This document shows positions 1 through 8,135 of a DNA stretch of 37,111 nucleotides, piece by piece. The first letter of the stretch is position 1; each line of letters opens with the position of its first letter. The DNA comes from an actinobacterium LLX17 (GTDB lineage Bacteria; Actinomycetota; Actinomycetes; Propionibacteriales; Nocardioidaceae), in assembly GCA_000471045.1 (NCBI GenBank), contig KI301992.1, positions 824,932 to 862,042 of the forward strand, given 5' to 3'. The translations under genes and the position numbers were made by a program. The notes beneath the pieces are model-generated. The model worked only from the letters and a program-made list of their open reading frames with translations, was not told the origin of the DNA and did no database searches.

Positions 1-369
1 GGGAGCGCGCGCTCCGGCCTCGTCGCGCCGGCCGCAACCGGGCGCGCCGCGCACCGTTCGTGGTCGTGGTGGTGACGGTCCTCGTCCGCAGGTCTCGTCG
101 GGCTCGTCGTCACCAACACGGCCCTGCAGGACCAGGCGTTCCGGCTGGCCCAGCTCCAGCAGGAGGCCACCTCGCTCGAGGTGCGTCAGTCGCAGCTGCA
201 GTACGAGGAGGACCGCATGGCCGAGCCGTCGTCCCTGGCCGAGGCGGCCGCCGCCCTCGGCATGGTCCCGAACGCGTCCCCGGTGTTCCTGCGGCCGTCG
301 ACGGGGGAGGTCGTCGGCGTGCCCACGCCCGCCGAGCCCAACTCCAACGTGCTCGGCGGGCGACCGTGA
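1..369 (+). CDS. ftsL: FtsL-like septum protein, 5'-partial and frameshifted
   Basis: FtsL-type bitopic division protein; in other bacteria FtsL works with FtsB/FtsQ to activate FtsWI. From base 3 one frame reads a basic segment and then a hydrophobic run (PFVVVVVTVLV, bases 54-86). At 86-87 the reading must skip one base to continue as AGLVGLVVTNTALQDQ, followed by a heptad-like coiled coil (FRLAQLQQEATSLEV) and a Pro-rich tail ending at TGA 367-369. Neither frame alone encodes both the membrane segment and the coiled coil: the upstream frame diverges, and the downstream frame has a stop at 73-75. The extra base lies in a CC pair, so a sequencing error is the simplest explanation; true mutation or programmed frameshifting is possible. 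The gene start lies outside the window. Its stop overlaps the GTG of ftsI, as expected for FtsL. Identity rests on position and architecture, because FtsL sequence is poorly conserved. Confidence 0.8.
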
Positions 370-2132
370 CGACGGCGACCCGCCTGACGCGGCGCCAGAT
401 CGTCACGCGGCGTCGCCTGCGCATCGGTCTGGCCCTCGTGGTCTTCCTGTTCGGCATCTTCGGCATCCGGCTGTTCCAGATCCAGGGCTTCGACACCAGT
501 GCCTACGCCGCGATGGCCGACGATGCGGGCACGCGCTCGACCGTCGTGCCCGCCGACCGTGGCGAGATCCTCGACCGCAACGGCGTGCCGCTGGCCACGA
601 GCATGAGCGGCATGACGCTGACGGCCGATCCCAGCCTGACGGCCGAGAACGCGCCTCAGATCGCCCGCATCCTCAGCGAGACGCTGGGCGACGACATCGA
701 CTACTTCGAGGCGATCGAGCAGCTGCGCACACCGAACTCGCGGTTCGTCTACCTCGTCAAGGACCTGCCGGCGTGGTCGGCCGACGCCGCACTGAAGGCG
801 TTGCAGGAGGCCGACCTCAACGGCGTGTTCGCCGAGCAGAAGAGCCTCCGCTCGTATCCCGGCGGCTCGGTTGCCGCCAACCTCCTGGGCCACCTCGACG
901 CCTCGGCGTCGGGTGTCGGCGGCCTGGAGCAGCAGTACGACGCGCTGCTCAAGGGCACCGACGGATCCGCCACCTACACGGTGTCGCCGTCGGGCCAGCG
1001 CATCCCGCTCGCCGACAGCGACGTGACCGAGATGGTTCCCGGCTCCGACGTGATCACCACGATCGACCGCGACCTGCAGTGGTACGCCGACCAGCGCCTC
1101 GCCGAGGCGGTGCAGATGTCGTCGGCCGACTGGGGTCTGGCGATCACGATGGACGTCAAGACCTGCCAGGTCCTGCAGATGTCGCAGGTCCCGACCTTCG
1201 ACCCGGACGCGGGCAGTGGGATGACTCCCGAGAACACGGTCTCGCGTGCCTACCAGACGGTGTACGAGCCGGGTTCGGTGCTGAAGACGGTCACGATGGC
1301 CGCGCTCGCCGACCAGGGCAAGATCGCACCGGACACGCCCATCGTGGTGCCGTCGGGCATGAATGTCGACGGCTTCCCGATCGGCGACTACTGGGAGCAC
1401 GGTGTGCTGAACCTGACCGCCGCGGGCGTCATCGCGAAGTCGTCGAACCTCGGCACGATCGTCGCGGCCCAGCAGATGGACGACGAGACGATGCACTCGT
1501 ACTTCCGCAAGTTCGGCTTCGGCCAGTCCAGCGGCACGGGCCTGCCGGGGGAGTCGCAGGGCATCCTGCTCGACGCTTCCACCTGGACGCGCGCCAACCA
1601 CGCCACGATCTCGTTCGGTCAGGGCATCTCGGTCACTGCGATGCAGGTCGTGCGGGCCATCGGTGCGATCGCCAACGGTGGCTCGATGTGTGAGCCCACG
1701 GTGGTCAGCGGCTTCCAGAGCCCTGACGGTGTCACGTCGTCGGAGCCGGCCGCCGAGATGACGCAGGTCGTGTCACAGGACGCGGCCCGCGCAGTCACGA
1801 CGATGATGGAGGCCGTCACGGCCGATGACGGCACGGCGCCGGCCGCCCAGATCCCGGGGTACCGGGTGGCGGGCAAGACCGGCACGGCGTGGCGCGTCGA
1901 TCCCGAGTCCGGCACCTACATCCGGGGTCAGAACACGGTCTCGTTCATCGGCTTCGCGCCGGCGGACGCCCCGCGCTTCGTCACCTACGTGGTGCTGGAC
2001 AAGCCGTACGCGGCCGCCGGTGGTGGCTCGACCGCGGCGCCGGTCTTCCACGACGTCATGACGATGGCGCTGCAGCGCTTCGGGGTCGTGCCCACGGGGG
2101 CGCCGAGCCCGACCATCGCCCAGGAGTGGTGA
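366..2132 (+). CDS. ftsI: Peptidoglycan transpeptidase FtsI (PBP3/PbpB)
   Basis: Class B penicillin-binding protein of 588 aa that cross-links septal peptidoglycan together with FtsW. GTG at 366 overlaps the ftsL stop (GTGA), which supports this start; the open frame extends upstream but there it only reads through ftsL. A basic N-terminus precedes one membrane segment (about residues 19-35). The pedestal domain begins near VVPADRGEILDRNGVPLA. The transpeptidase motifs are complete: SVLK (nucleophile S304, K307), SSN (359-361) and KTG (504-506). The PASTA repeats found in some Gram-positive PBPs are absent, as in mycobacterial PbpB. The gene ends 21 nt from the convergent lsr2 gene. In most actinobacteria murE follows directly; here it is displaced by lsr2. 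Confidence 0.96.
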   Translation: MTTATRLTRRQIVTRRRLRIGLALVVFLFGIFGIRLFQIQGFDTSAYAAMADDAGTRSTVVPADRGEILDRNGVPLATSMSGMTLTADPSLTAENAPQIARILSETLGDDIDYFEAIEQLRTPNSRFVYLVKDLPAWSADAALKALQEADLNGVFAEQKSLRSYPGGSVAANLLGHLDASASGVGGLEQQYDALLKGTDGSATYTVSPSGQRIPLADSDVTEMVPGSDVITTIDRDLQWYADQRLAEAVQMSSADWGLAITMDVKTCQVLQMSQVPTFDPDAGSGMTPENTVSRAYQTVYEPGSVLKTVTMAALADQGKIAPDTPIVVPSGMNVDGFPIGDYWEHGVLNLTAAGVIAKSSNLGTIVAAQQMDDETMHSYFRKFGFGQSSGTGLPGESQGILLDASTWTRANHATISFGQGISVTAMQVVRAIGAIANGGSMCEPTVVSGFQSPDGVTSSEPAAEMTQVVSQDAARAVTTMMEAVTADDGTAPAAQIPGYRVAGKTGTAWRVDPESGTYIRGQNTVSFIGFAPADAPRFVTYVVLDKPYAAAGGGSTAAPVFHDVMTMALQRFGVVPTGAPSPTIAQEW

Positions 2133-2142
2133 GCCCAGAACG

Positions 2143-2157
2143 CTGAGCAGAGCTCAG
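2143..2157. terminator. Small hairpin between convergent ftsI and lsr2
   Basis: CTGAGC (2143-2148), a 3-nt AGA loop and GCTCAG (2152-2157) form a perfect 6-bp stem in the 21-nt gap between converging genes, overlapping the lsr2 stop codon. There is no T-tract on either strand, so a bidirectional terminator is only a guess from position. Confidence 0.3.
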
Positions 2158-2501
2158 GACTGGTGAGCCGAGGCGTACGCGTCGGAGATCTCGGCCGGGA
2201 TGCGTCCGCGGGAGGGCACGTCGAGTCCCTGCTCGACCGCCCAGGCGCGCACGTCCTTCGGGGAGGGCCCGTCGGTGCTGCGGCTCGAGGCGCTGGACGT
2301 GCTCGAGCGGCGACCTCCCGCGGCCCGTCGGCCGACGGCCGCGTACGGGGCGACGGCCTCGCGCAGCCGGGTCTGCTCCTCGTCGGTGAGGTCGACCTCG
2401 TAGCTCGTGCCGTCGATCGCGAAGTACACGGTGGGGGAATTCGACTCGATCTCGACACCGCTGAGATCGGAAAAGTATTTCGCAATAGTTCGCTTGGCCA
2501 T
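2154..2501 (-). CDS. lsr2: Lsr2-family nucleoid-associated DNA-bridging protein
   Basis: Protein of 115 aa matching Lsr2, the actinobacterial H-NS-like protein that coats and silences AT-rich DNA. The N-terminal half (MAKRTIAKYFSDLSG, then VYFAIDGTSYEVDLTDEEQTRLREA) is the dimerisation/oligomerisation domain. A basic Ser-rich linker (GRRAAGGRRSS) leads to the C-terminal DNA-binding domain, with the AT-hook-like R98-G99-R100 inside VPSRGRIPAEISDAY. ATG at 2501 fits the conserved MAK start and has GGTGA 5 nt upstream. An in-frame ATG at 2513 is an alternative, better spaced from a stronger GAGGGGG. The location is odd: antisense inside dcw, convergent with ftsI and divergent from murE. Actinobacteria often carry several Lsr2 paralogues, and this one need not be the main copy. 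Confidence 0.93.
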   Translation of the reverse strand: MAKRTIAKYFSDLSGVEIESNSPTVYFAIDGTSYEVDLTDEEQTRLREAVAPYAAVGRRAAGGRRSSTSSASSRSTDGPSPKDVRAWAVEQGLDVPSRGRIPAEISDAYASAHQS

Positions 2502-2524
2502 AAACATCACCATAAACGACAAAA

Positions 2525-2544
2525 CCCCCTCAGATTCAAGGGGG
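2525..2544. promoter_or_regulatory. Inverted repeat in the lsr2 leader covering a purine-rich SD
   Basis: CCCCCT (2525-2530) and AGGGGG (2539-2544) form a perfect 6-bp inverted repeat with an 8-nt loop, embedded in A-rich flanks. On the lsr2 strand the downstream arm is GAGGGGG, a Shine-Dalgarno-like sequence for the ATG at 2513. Folding would occlude it, suggesting translational control of lsr2. It could instead be a DNA operator between the divergent lsr2 and murE promoters. Confidence 0.4.
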
Positions 2545-2601
2545 GAAAATCAACTCGAGAATGACCCGCGGGCAGGAAATAGCGAAGATCCGCCGGGCCG
2601 C

Positions 2602-2607
2602 TAGGCT
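2602..2607 (+). promoter_or_regulatory. -10 box of a probable leaderless murE promoter
   Basis: TAGGCT ends 7 nt before GTG 2615, the spacing expected when transcription starts at the first base of the start codon. No convincing -35 is seen. It gives murE and the downstream dcw genes a promoter separate from ftsI. Confidence 0.55.
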
Positions 2608-2614
2608 CGTGCGG

Positions 2615-4126
2615 GTGACTGAGGAGATGCGCGCACGCCCCACACAGGCTCCCGATCGCTCCCTCGTCGACCTCGTCCGGACGGTGGCACCGACGGCTTC
2701 CGTCTCGGGCGACGCGCGCATCGCAGGCCTGGCCGTCCGCACCGACGACGTGCGCCCGGGTGATCTGTTCGCGGCCCTGCCGGGCGCCCGCTCGCACGGT
2801 GCGGTGCACGCCGCGACGGCGCTGTCGGCCGGCGCGGTCGCGGTACTGACGGACGCCGCCGGCGAAGCCCATCTCGACGCCGATCCCGCGCTGGCCGGGG
2901 TGCCGCGCATCGTGCTGGAGGCGCCGCGGTCCGTCCTCGGTGCACTGAGCGCCGAGGTCTACGACCACCCCACGGCAGCCTTCACGACTTTGGGCATCAC
3001 CGGCACCCAGGGCAAGACCACCTCGACGTACCTCGCCGAGGCCGCCGTGCAGCGGCGCTCGGCCGTGGTGGGCACGATCGGCACCCGCATCGGCGGCCGC
3101 CCGGTGGCCTCGGCCCTGACGACGCCCGAGGCGCCCCAGCTGCAGGCTCTGTTCGCCGTGATGCGTGAGGAGGCCGTCGACACCTGCGCCATGGAGGTCT
3201 CGAGCCACGCGCTCGTGCAGGGCCGGGTCGACGGGTTCGCCTTCGACGTCGCGGTGTTCCTCAACCTGGGGCGCGACCACCTCGACTTCCACCGCGACCT
3301 CGATGACTACTTCGCGGCCAAGGCGAGCCTGTTCACGCCCGAGCACGCGCGGCGGGGCGTCGTGAGCATCGACGACGAGCACGGCCGCCTCCTCGCCGAG
3401 ACTGCCGGCATCCCCGTGCAGACGTTCTCCACCGCCGGGCGGCAGGCCGACTGGCGTGCGGTCAACGTCCGTCCGCACCGGCTCGGCTCCGAGCTGGAGC
3501 TCGTCACCCCCGACGGCGCCTCGATCGACGTCTCGGTGCCCCTGCCGGGCGTCTTCAACGTCTCGAACGCGGTGGCGGTCCTGGCCGCCCTGGCCGGGGA
3601 GGGCCACGATCTCGCGGAGCTGGCCGCCGGTGTGGCGGCCAGCCCGGGGGTGCCGGGGCGCATGGAGCGCGTCGAGGCCGGGCAGGACTTCACCGTGGTC
3701 GTCGACTACGCGCACAAGCCGGACGCGGTGACGGCGGTGCTGACGGCCCTGCGCCCCGTCACGGCCGGACGCCTGCTGATCGTCATCGGCGCGGGTGGCG
3801 ACCGCGACCCGGGCAAGCGCCCACTGATGGGCGAGGCGGCTGCGCAGCACGCCGACGTCGTTGTGGTGACGGATGACAACCCCCGCACCGAGGACCCCCG
3901 CGCCGTGCGGGCCGCCCTGCTCGACGGCACGCGGTCGGGCCAGGCGTCGACGCTCGAGGTCGGTGACCGGCGTGAGGCCATCGCCCACGCGCTGGGCATG
4001 GCTCGCCGGGGTGACACCGTCGTGATCGCCGGCAAGGGCCACGAGACCGGTCAGGAGATCGAGGGCGTCGTGCACCCCTTCGACGACCGCCAGGTGGTCC
4101 GCGAGCTGCTGGGAGGCCCCGCATGA
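2615..4126 (+). CDS. murE: UDP-MurNAc-tripeptide synthetase MurE (diaminopimelate-adding)
   Basis: Cytoplasmic ATP-dependent ligase that adds the third stem-peptide residue to UDP-MurNAc-L-Ala-D-Glu. At 503 aa from GTG 2615 it has the normal family length. That start is chosen because a TAGGCT box lies 7 nt upstream; ATG 2627 abuts GAGGAG too closely. The three Mur domains are present: an N-terminal nucleotide-binding domain; a central ATPase domain with P-loop GTQGKTT (130-136; the family usually has GTNGKTT) and the candidate carbamylated K236 in YFAAKASLF; and a C-terminal domain with DNPR at 421-424. DNPR is the signature for diaminopimelate rather than L-lysine. Sequence cannot tell meso-DAP from LL-DAP, the latter being usual in Nocardioidaceae. 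It overlaps murF by ATGA. Confidence 0.95.
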   Translation: MTEEMRARPTQAPDRSLVDLVRTVAPTASVSGDARIAGLAVRTDDVRPGDLFAALPGARSHGAVHAATALSAGAVAVLTDAAGEAHLDADPALAGVPRIVLEAPRSVLGALSAEVYDHPTAAFTTLGITGTQGKTTSTYLAEAAVQRRSAVVGTIGTRIGGRPVASALTTPEAPQLQALFAVMREEAVDTCAMEVSSHALVQGRVDGFAFDVAVFLNLGRDHLDFHRDLDDYFAAKASLFTPEHARRGVVSIDDEHGRLLAETAGIPVQTFSTAGRQADWRAVNVRPHRLGSELELVTPDGASIDVSVPLPGVFNVSNAVAVLAALAGEGHDLAELAAGVAASPGVPGRMERVEAGQDFTVVVDYAHKPDAVTAVLTALRPVTAGRLLIVIGAGGDRDPGKRPLMGEAAAQHADVVVVTDDNPRTEDPRAVRAALLDGTRSGQASTLEVGDRREAIAHALGMARRGDTVVIAGKGHETGQEIEGVVHPFDDRQVVRELLGGPA

Positions 4127-5525
4127 TCCCGATGACGCTGGGTGAGATCGCCACGGTCGTCGACGGCACGGCTGTCGGCGGCACTGGCATCGATGGGGAC
4201 GTGCTGGTCGACGCCCCGGCCGCCATCGACTCCCGGCGCGTCGCCGCCGGGGGCCTGTTCGTGGCGCTGCCGGGCGAGAACACCGATGGTCACGACTTCG
4301 TGTCCGCCGCCCTGAGCGCGGGGGCTGCCGCATCGCTGGTCGCCCGCCCGGTCGAGGGCCCCCAGTCCAGGTCGCCGACGTCGCGGCGGCCCTCGCGCGA
4401 CTCGCTCGCCACGTGCACGACCGGCTGACGCACCCTGCCGATGGTCCCGGGCTGCGAACTGTGGGCATCACGGGATCGGCGGGCAAGACCAGCACGAAGG
4501 ACCTCCTGGCCCACGTGCTCGAGGCGGCGGGGCCGGTCGTCGCGCCGGAGGGGTCCTTCAACAACGAGCTCGGTGTGCCGCTCACCGTGCTGCGCGCCGA
4601 CAGCTCCACCACCGCGCTCGTCGTCGAGATGGGCGCCCGGGGCATCGGCCACATCGCCACGCTGTGCGCGATCGCCCCACCCACCGTGGGCGTCGTCCTG
4701 AACGTCGGCACTGCCCACGTGGGGGAGTTCGGCGGGGTCGAGGCCATCGCGGTCGCCAAGGGCGAGCTCGTGGAGGCACTGCCGCCCACGGGCACGGCCG
4801 TGCTCAACGCCGACGACCACCGGGTCGCGGCGATGGCCGATCGCACCTCCGCGCCCGTCCTCACGTTCGGCGAGGCGGGAGAGGTGCGGCTCGCCGGGGT
4901 CGAGCTGACCTCCGACGGCTGCCCGGAGGTCAGCCTCGAGCACGACGGCCGCAGCGTCACCTTCGTGCTGCCCCAGCCCGGCCTGCACCACGGCAGCAAT
5001 GCCGCGGCCGTGGCTGCGGCCGCGCTCGCGCTGGGTGTGGAGCTGGACACGGTGGCGGAACGGCTCGCCACGGCGAGCGCCCGGTCGCCGCACCGCATGG
5101 CCCGGTCCGTGTCGTCCGAGGGCGTCGTGGTCGTCGACGACGCCTACAACGCCAATCCGGAGTCGATGGCCGCCGCCCTGCGGTGGCTGGCCCGCGCGGC
5201 CGAGCCCGGGCGCGCCACGGCCGTCCTCGGCGCGATGCTCGAGCTCGGTGGCGAGTCCTTTGCGCGGCACCAGGAGGTCGGCCGACTCGCCCAGTCGCTC
5301 GGCATCTCCCGCGTCATGGCGGTGGGGGAGGAGGCGGCGCCGATCGCTTCTGCGGCCGGTGAGGCCGGTCTCGCGGTGCCCGATGTCGATGTGGCGATCG
5401 CCACGCTTCGGGCGAGCCTGCGCAGCGGTGACGTCGTCCTCGTGAAAGCATCGAGAGGTTGCCGTCTGGAGCGCGTCGCCGATGCCCTCCTCGACGACAC
5501 CCGGCATACTGCCGACGGGTCCTGA
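4123..5525 (+). CDS. murF: UDP-MurNAc-tripeptide:D-Ala-D-Ala ligase MurF, broken by an apparent 1-nt frameshift
   Basis: MurF adds D-Ala-D-Ala to UDP-MurNAc-tripeptide, completing the pentapeptide precursor. ATG 4123 overlaps the murE stop. The first frame encodes the N-terminal domain ([15 protein letters not shown], then [25 protein letters not shown]) up to about 4360, and then would read out-of-family residues to a stop at 4428. From about 4365 the next frame continues the family sequence ([21 protein letters not shown]), followed by P-loop [12 protein letters not shown] and [14 protein letters not shown], to TGA 5525. The break lies at a run of five C (4359-4363); a sixth C would restore GPPVQVADV. 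Because murF is essential, a homopolymer miscall is most likely; a real mutation or C-run slippage is less likely. The restored protein would be about 467 aa, near family length. Confidence 0.9.
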
Positions 5526-5554
5526 ACCCGGTCCCGAGAGGAGTCGTCCGCACG

Positions 5555-6619
5555 ATGTTGGCCATCCTGATCGCCGGCGGCGTCGCCCTGCTCGGCACTT
5601 TGCTGGGCACGCGGATGGCCATCAAGGTCCTCGTCGCCAAGGGATACGGCCAGCTGATCCGCGACGACGGCCCCACCTCGCACCACACCAAGCGCGGCAC
5701 GCCCACGATGGGCGGGCTCGTCATCATCGTGTCGGTGCTGCTGGGCTACGCGGCGGCGATGCTGATCACGCAGACCGTCCCCAGCGCCTCGGCCCTGCTG
5801 CTGTTGTTCCTGTTCGTGGGCCTCGGGGGCATCGGCTTCCTCGACGACTACATCAAGATCTCCCGCCAGCGCAGCCTCGGCCTTCGCAGCAAGGCCAAGA
5901 TGATCGGCCAGATCGCCGTGGGCCTGGTGTTCGCGGTCCTCGCGATCAACTGGGAGGACGCCGACGGCATCACGCCCATCACCAACGCGATCAGCTTCAC
6001 GCGCGACCTGCCGGGCTGGGAGCTGCCCACCGTGCTGCTGGTCATCTGGATCCTGCTGCTGATCGCCGGCACGAGCAACGGCGTCAACCTCACCGACGGT
6101 CTCGACGGCCTGGCCACGGGCGCGTCGGCCATGGTGTTCGGGGCGTTCGTGCTCATCAACATCTGGCAGAGCAACCAGAACTGCTCGCTCTTCCCGGGCC
6201 CCAAGTGCTACGAGGTGCGTGACCCCCTCGACCTCGCGGTCGTGGCGTCCGCCCTCACCGGGGCCTGCTTCGGCTTCCTGTGGTGGAACGCCTCGCCGGC
6301 CAAGATCTTCATGGGCGACACCGGGTCCTTGTCGCTGGGCGGCGCGATGGCCGGCTTCGCCGCGATGACCCGCACCGAGCTGCTGCTCGTGGTGCTCGGA
6401 GGCCTGTTCGTGGCCATCACCGCGTCGGTGATCCTGCAGGTCGGGTACTTCAAGCTCACCAAGGGCAAACGCATCTTCCGCATGGCTCCGTTGCAGCACC
6501 ACTTCGAGCTGCTGGGCTGGGCCGAGATCACGATCGTGGTGCGGTTCTGGCTGATCAGCGGCCTCTGCGTCGCCACGGGCCTCGGCATCTTCTACTGGGA
6601 ATGGGTCATCGGCCTGTGA
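5555..6619 (+). CDS. mraY: Phospho-N-acetylmuramoyl-pentapeptide transferase MraY
   Basis: Polytopic membrane enzyme of 354 aa that transfers phospho-MurNAc-pentapeptide to undecaprenyl phosphate, forming lipid I. ATG 5555 follows GAGAGGAG about 11 nt upstream and starts a hydrophobic first helix; it lies 29 nt after murF. Family motifs are intact: [19 protein letters not shown] in the first cytoplasmic loop, the DDY motif in GFLDDYIK (D97, D98), NLTDGLDGL (178-186), GDTGSLSLG, and HHFELLGW near the C-terminus. About ten hydrophobic segments are visible. Its stop overlaps the GTG of murD. Confidence 0.96.
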   Translation: MLAILIAGGVALLGTLLGTRMAIKVLVAKGYGQLIRDDGPTSHHTKRGTPTMGGLVIIVSVLLGYAAAMLITQTVPSASALLLLFLFVGLGGIGFLDDYIKISRQRSLGLRSKAKMIGQIAVGLVFAVLAINWEDADGITPITNAISFTRDLPGWELPTVLLVIWILLLIAGTSNGVNLTDGLDGLATGASAMVFGAFVLINIWQSNQNCSLFPGPKCYEVRDPLDLAVVASALTGACFGFLWWNASPAKIFMGDTGSLSLGGAMAGFAAMTRTELLLVVLGGLFVAITASVILQVGYFKLTKGKRIFRMAPLQHHFELLGWAEITIVVRFWLISGLCVATGLGIFYWEWVIGL

Positions 6620-8088
6620 CTCCGCATCCTGAACGCGGGCGCGACCTCGAGACCCTGGGCCGCGACTCCCGGTGGACCGGTGTGCGTGCCGTCGTGGCCG
6701 GGCTGGGCGCCAGCGGCTACGCGGCGGCCGACACCCTGCAGCACCTCGGAGCCGACGTGGTCGTGCTCGACCACGCCATCCCCGAGGGCGCGCAGCGTGA
6801 GAAGGCCACCTTGCTGGAGATCCTCGGTGTCGAGGTGCGGATGGGGCCCGAGGCCGGGGTGCCGCTGGACGGCGTCGACCTCGTGGTCGCCTCGCCCGGC
6901 TGGCCGCCCTCGAACCCGTTGTTCGTCGAGGCCGCTGACCGGGGCATCCCGGTGTGGGGCGAGGTCGAGCTGGCCTGGCGCCTGCGCGGTCCCGACGCGG
7001 CGCCGTGGCTCGCGGTCACCGGCACCAATGGCAAGACCACGACCGTCCAGATGCTCGACGCGATCCTGCGGGCCGAGGGCCTCCGGAGCGCCGCCGTGGG
7101 CAACGTGGGCCGTCCCGTGCTCGAGGCCGTCATGGACCCCGAGTCGTACGACGTGCTGGCCGTCGAGCTGTCCAGCTTCCAGCTGCACTGGAGCAGCTCC
7201 CTGTCCTGCCGGGCGGCCGCGGTGCTCAACGTCGCCCCCGACCACCTCGACTGGCACGGCTCCGAGGCCGAGTACGCGAAGGCCAAGGGGCGCATCTACG
7301 AGAACGCGCAGATGGCCTGCGTCTACAACGTGCAGGACCCCGTCACCGAGCAGCTCGTCATGGACGCCGACGTCGTGGAGGGCGCTCGCGCCATCGGCTT
7401 CACGCTCGGGCTGCCCGGTCCGGGCATGATCGGCCTGGTCGAGGACGTCCTGGCCGACCGCGCCTTCGTCGAGGACCGCCAGTCGAACGCCGCCGAGCTC
7501 GGCACGCTGGCCGACCTCGCTCGCAACGGGGTCGAGGCCGCGCCCCACGTGGTGGCCGACGCCTTGGCCGCCGCCGCGCTGGCACGGGCCCACGGGGTCT
7601 CGCAGCGTGCGGTGCGCGACGGTCTGCGCGGCTTCGAGATGGATGCGCACCGCATGGCGCCCGTCGGCGAGATCGACGGCGTGCGCTGGATCGACGACTC
7701 CAAGGCCACCAACCCGGCGGCTGCCCGCGCCTCCCTGCAGTCGTTCGAGCACGTCGTGTGGATCGCCGGTGGGCTGGCCAAGGGTGCCACCTTCGACGAC
7801 CTCGTCGCGGCCACCGCCGATCGCCTTCGGGGTGCGGTGCTGATCGGCACCGACGCGCCCCTCGTCGCCGAGGCGTTGCGCCGACACGCGCCGCAGGTCC
7901 CGGTGATCGAGGTCGCCACCGGCGAGGATGACCTCATGGACGCTGTCGTGGCGTCGGCAGAGTCGCTCGCCCGCCCGGGCGACGTGGTGCTGCTGGCTCC
8001 GGGGTGCGCGTCCATGGACCAGTTCCGCAGCTACGCCCACCGTGGTGACTCCTTCGCCGCAGCGGTGCGCCGCCGCGCCGAGGTCTGA
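6616..8088 (+). CDS. murD: UDP-MurNAc-L-alanine:D-glutamate ligase MurD
   Basis: Cytoplasmic ligase that adds D-Glu to UDP-MurNAc-L-Ala. GTG 6616 overlaps the mraY stop (GTGA), and the 490-aa product has family length; the longer open frame upstream only reads through mraY. The N-terminal Rossmann-like domain has [16 protein letters not shown] (about 26-41). The central ATPase domain has P-loop GTNGKTT (136-142) and [12 protein letters not shown]. The C-terminal domain has [22 protein letters not shown] and ends with [12 protein letters not shown], both typical of MurD. The next gene, ftsW, follows after 47 nt. Confidence 0.96.
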   Translation: MTPHPERGRDLETLGRDSRWTGVRAVVAGLGASGYAAADTLQHLGADVVVLDHAIPEGAQREKATLLEILGVEVRMGPEAGVPLDGVDLVVASPGWPPSNPLFVEAADRGIPVWGEVELAWRLRGPDAAPWLAVTGTNGKTTTVQMLDAILRAEGLRSAAVGNVGRPVLEAVMDPESYDVLAVELSSFQLHWSSSLSCRAAAVLNVAPDHLDWHGSEAEYAKAKGRIYENAQMACVYNVQDPVTEQLVMDADVVEGARAIGFTLGLPGPGMIGLVEDVLADRAFVEDRQSNAAELGTLADLARNGVEAAPHVVADALAAAALARAHGVSQRAVRDGLRGFEMDAHRMAPVGEIDGVRWIDDSKATNPAAARASLQSFEHVVWIAGGLAKGATFDDLVAATADRLRGAVLIGTDAPLVAEALRRHAPQVPVIEVATGEDDLMDAVVASAESLARPGDVVLLAPGCASMDQFRSYAHRGDSFAAAVRRRAEV

Positions 8089-8135
8089 CCCACCCAGCAC
8101 GCGAGCCCCAAGAATCAGCACCGGACGGAGGCACG

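Noticed and set aside
2507..5098. Minus-strand open frame of 863 codons opposite murE and murF
   Set aside because: Composition is biased and no family is recognisable; the opposite strand encodes MurE and MurF with intact motifs.
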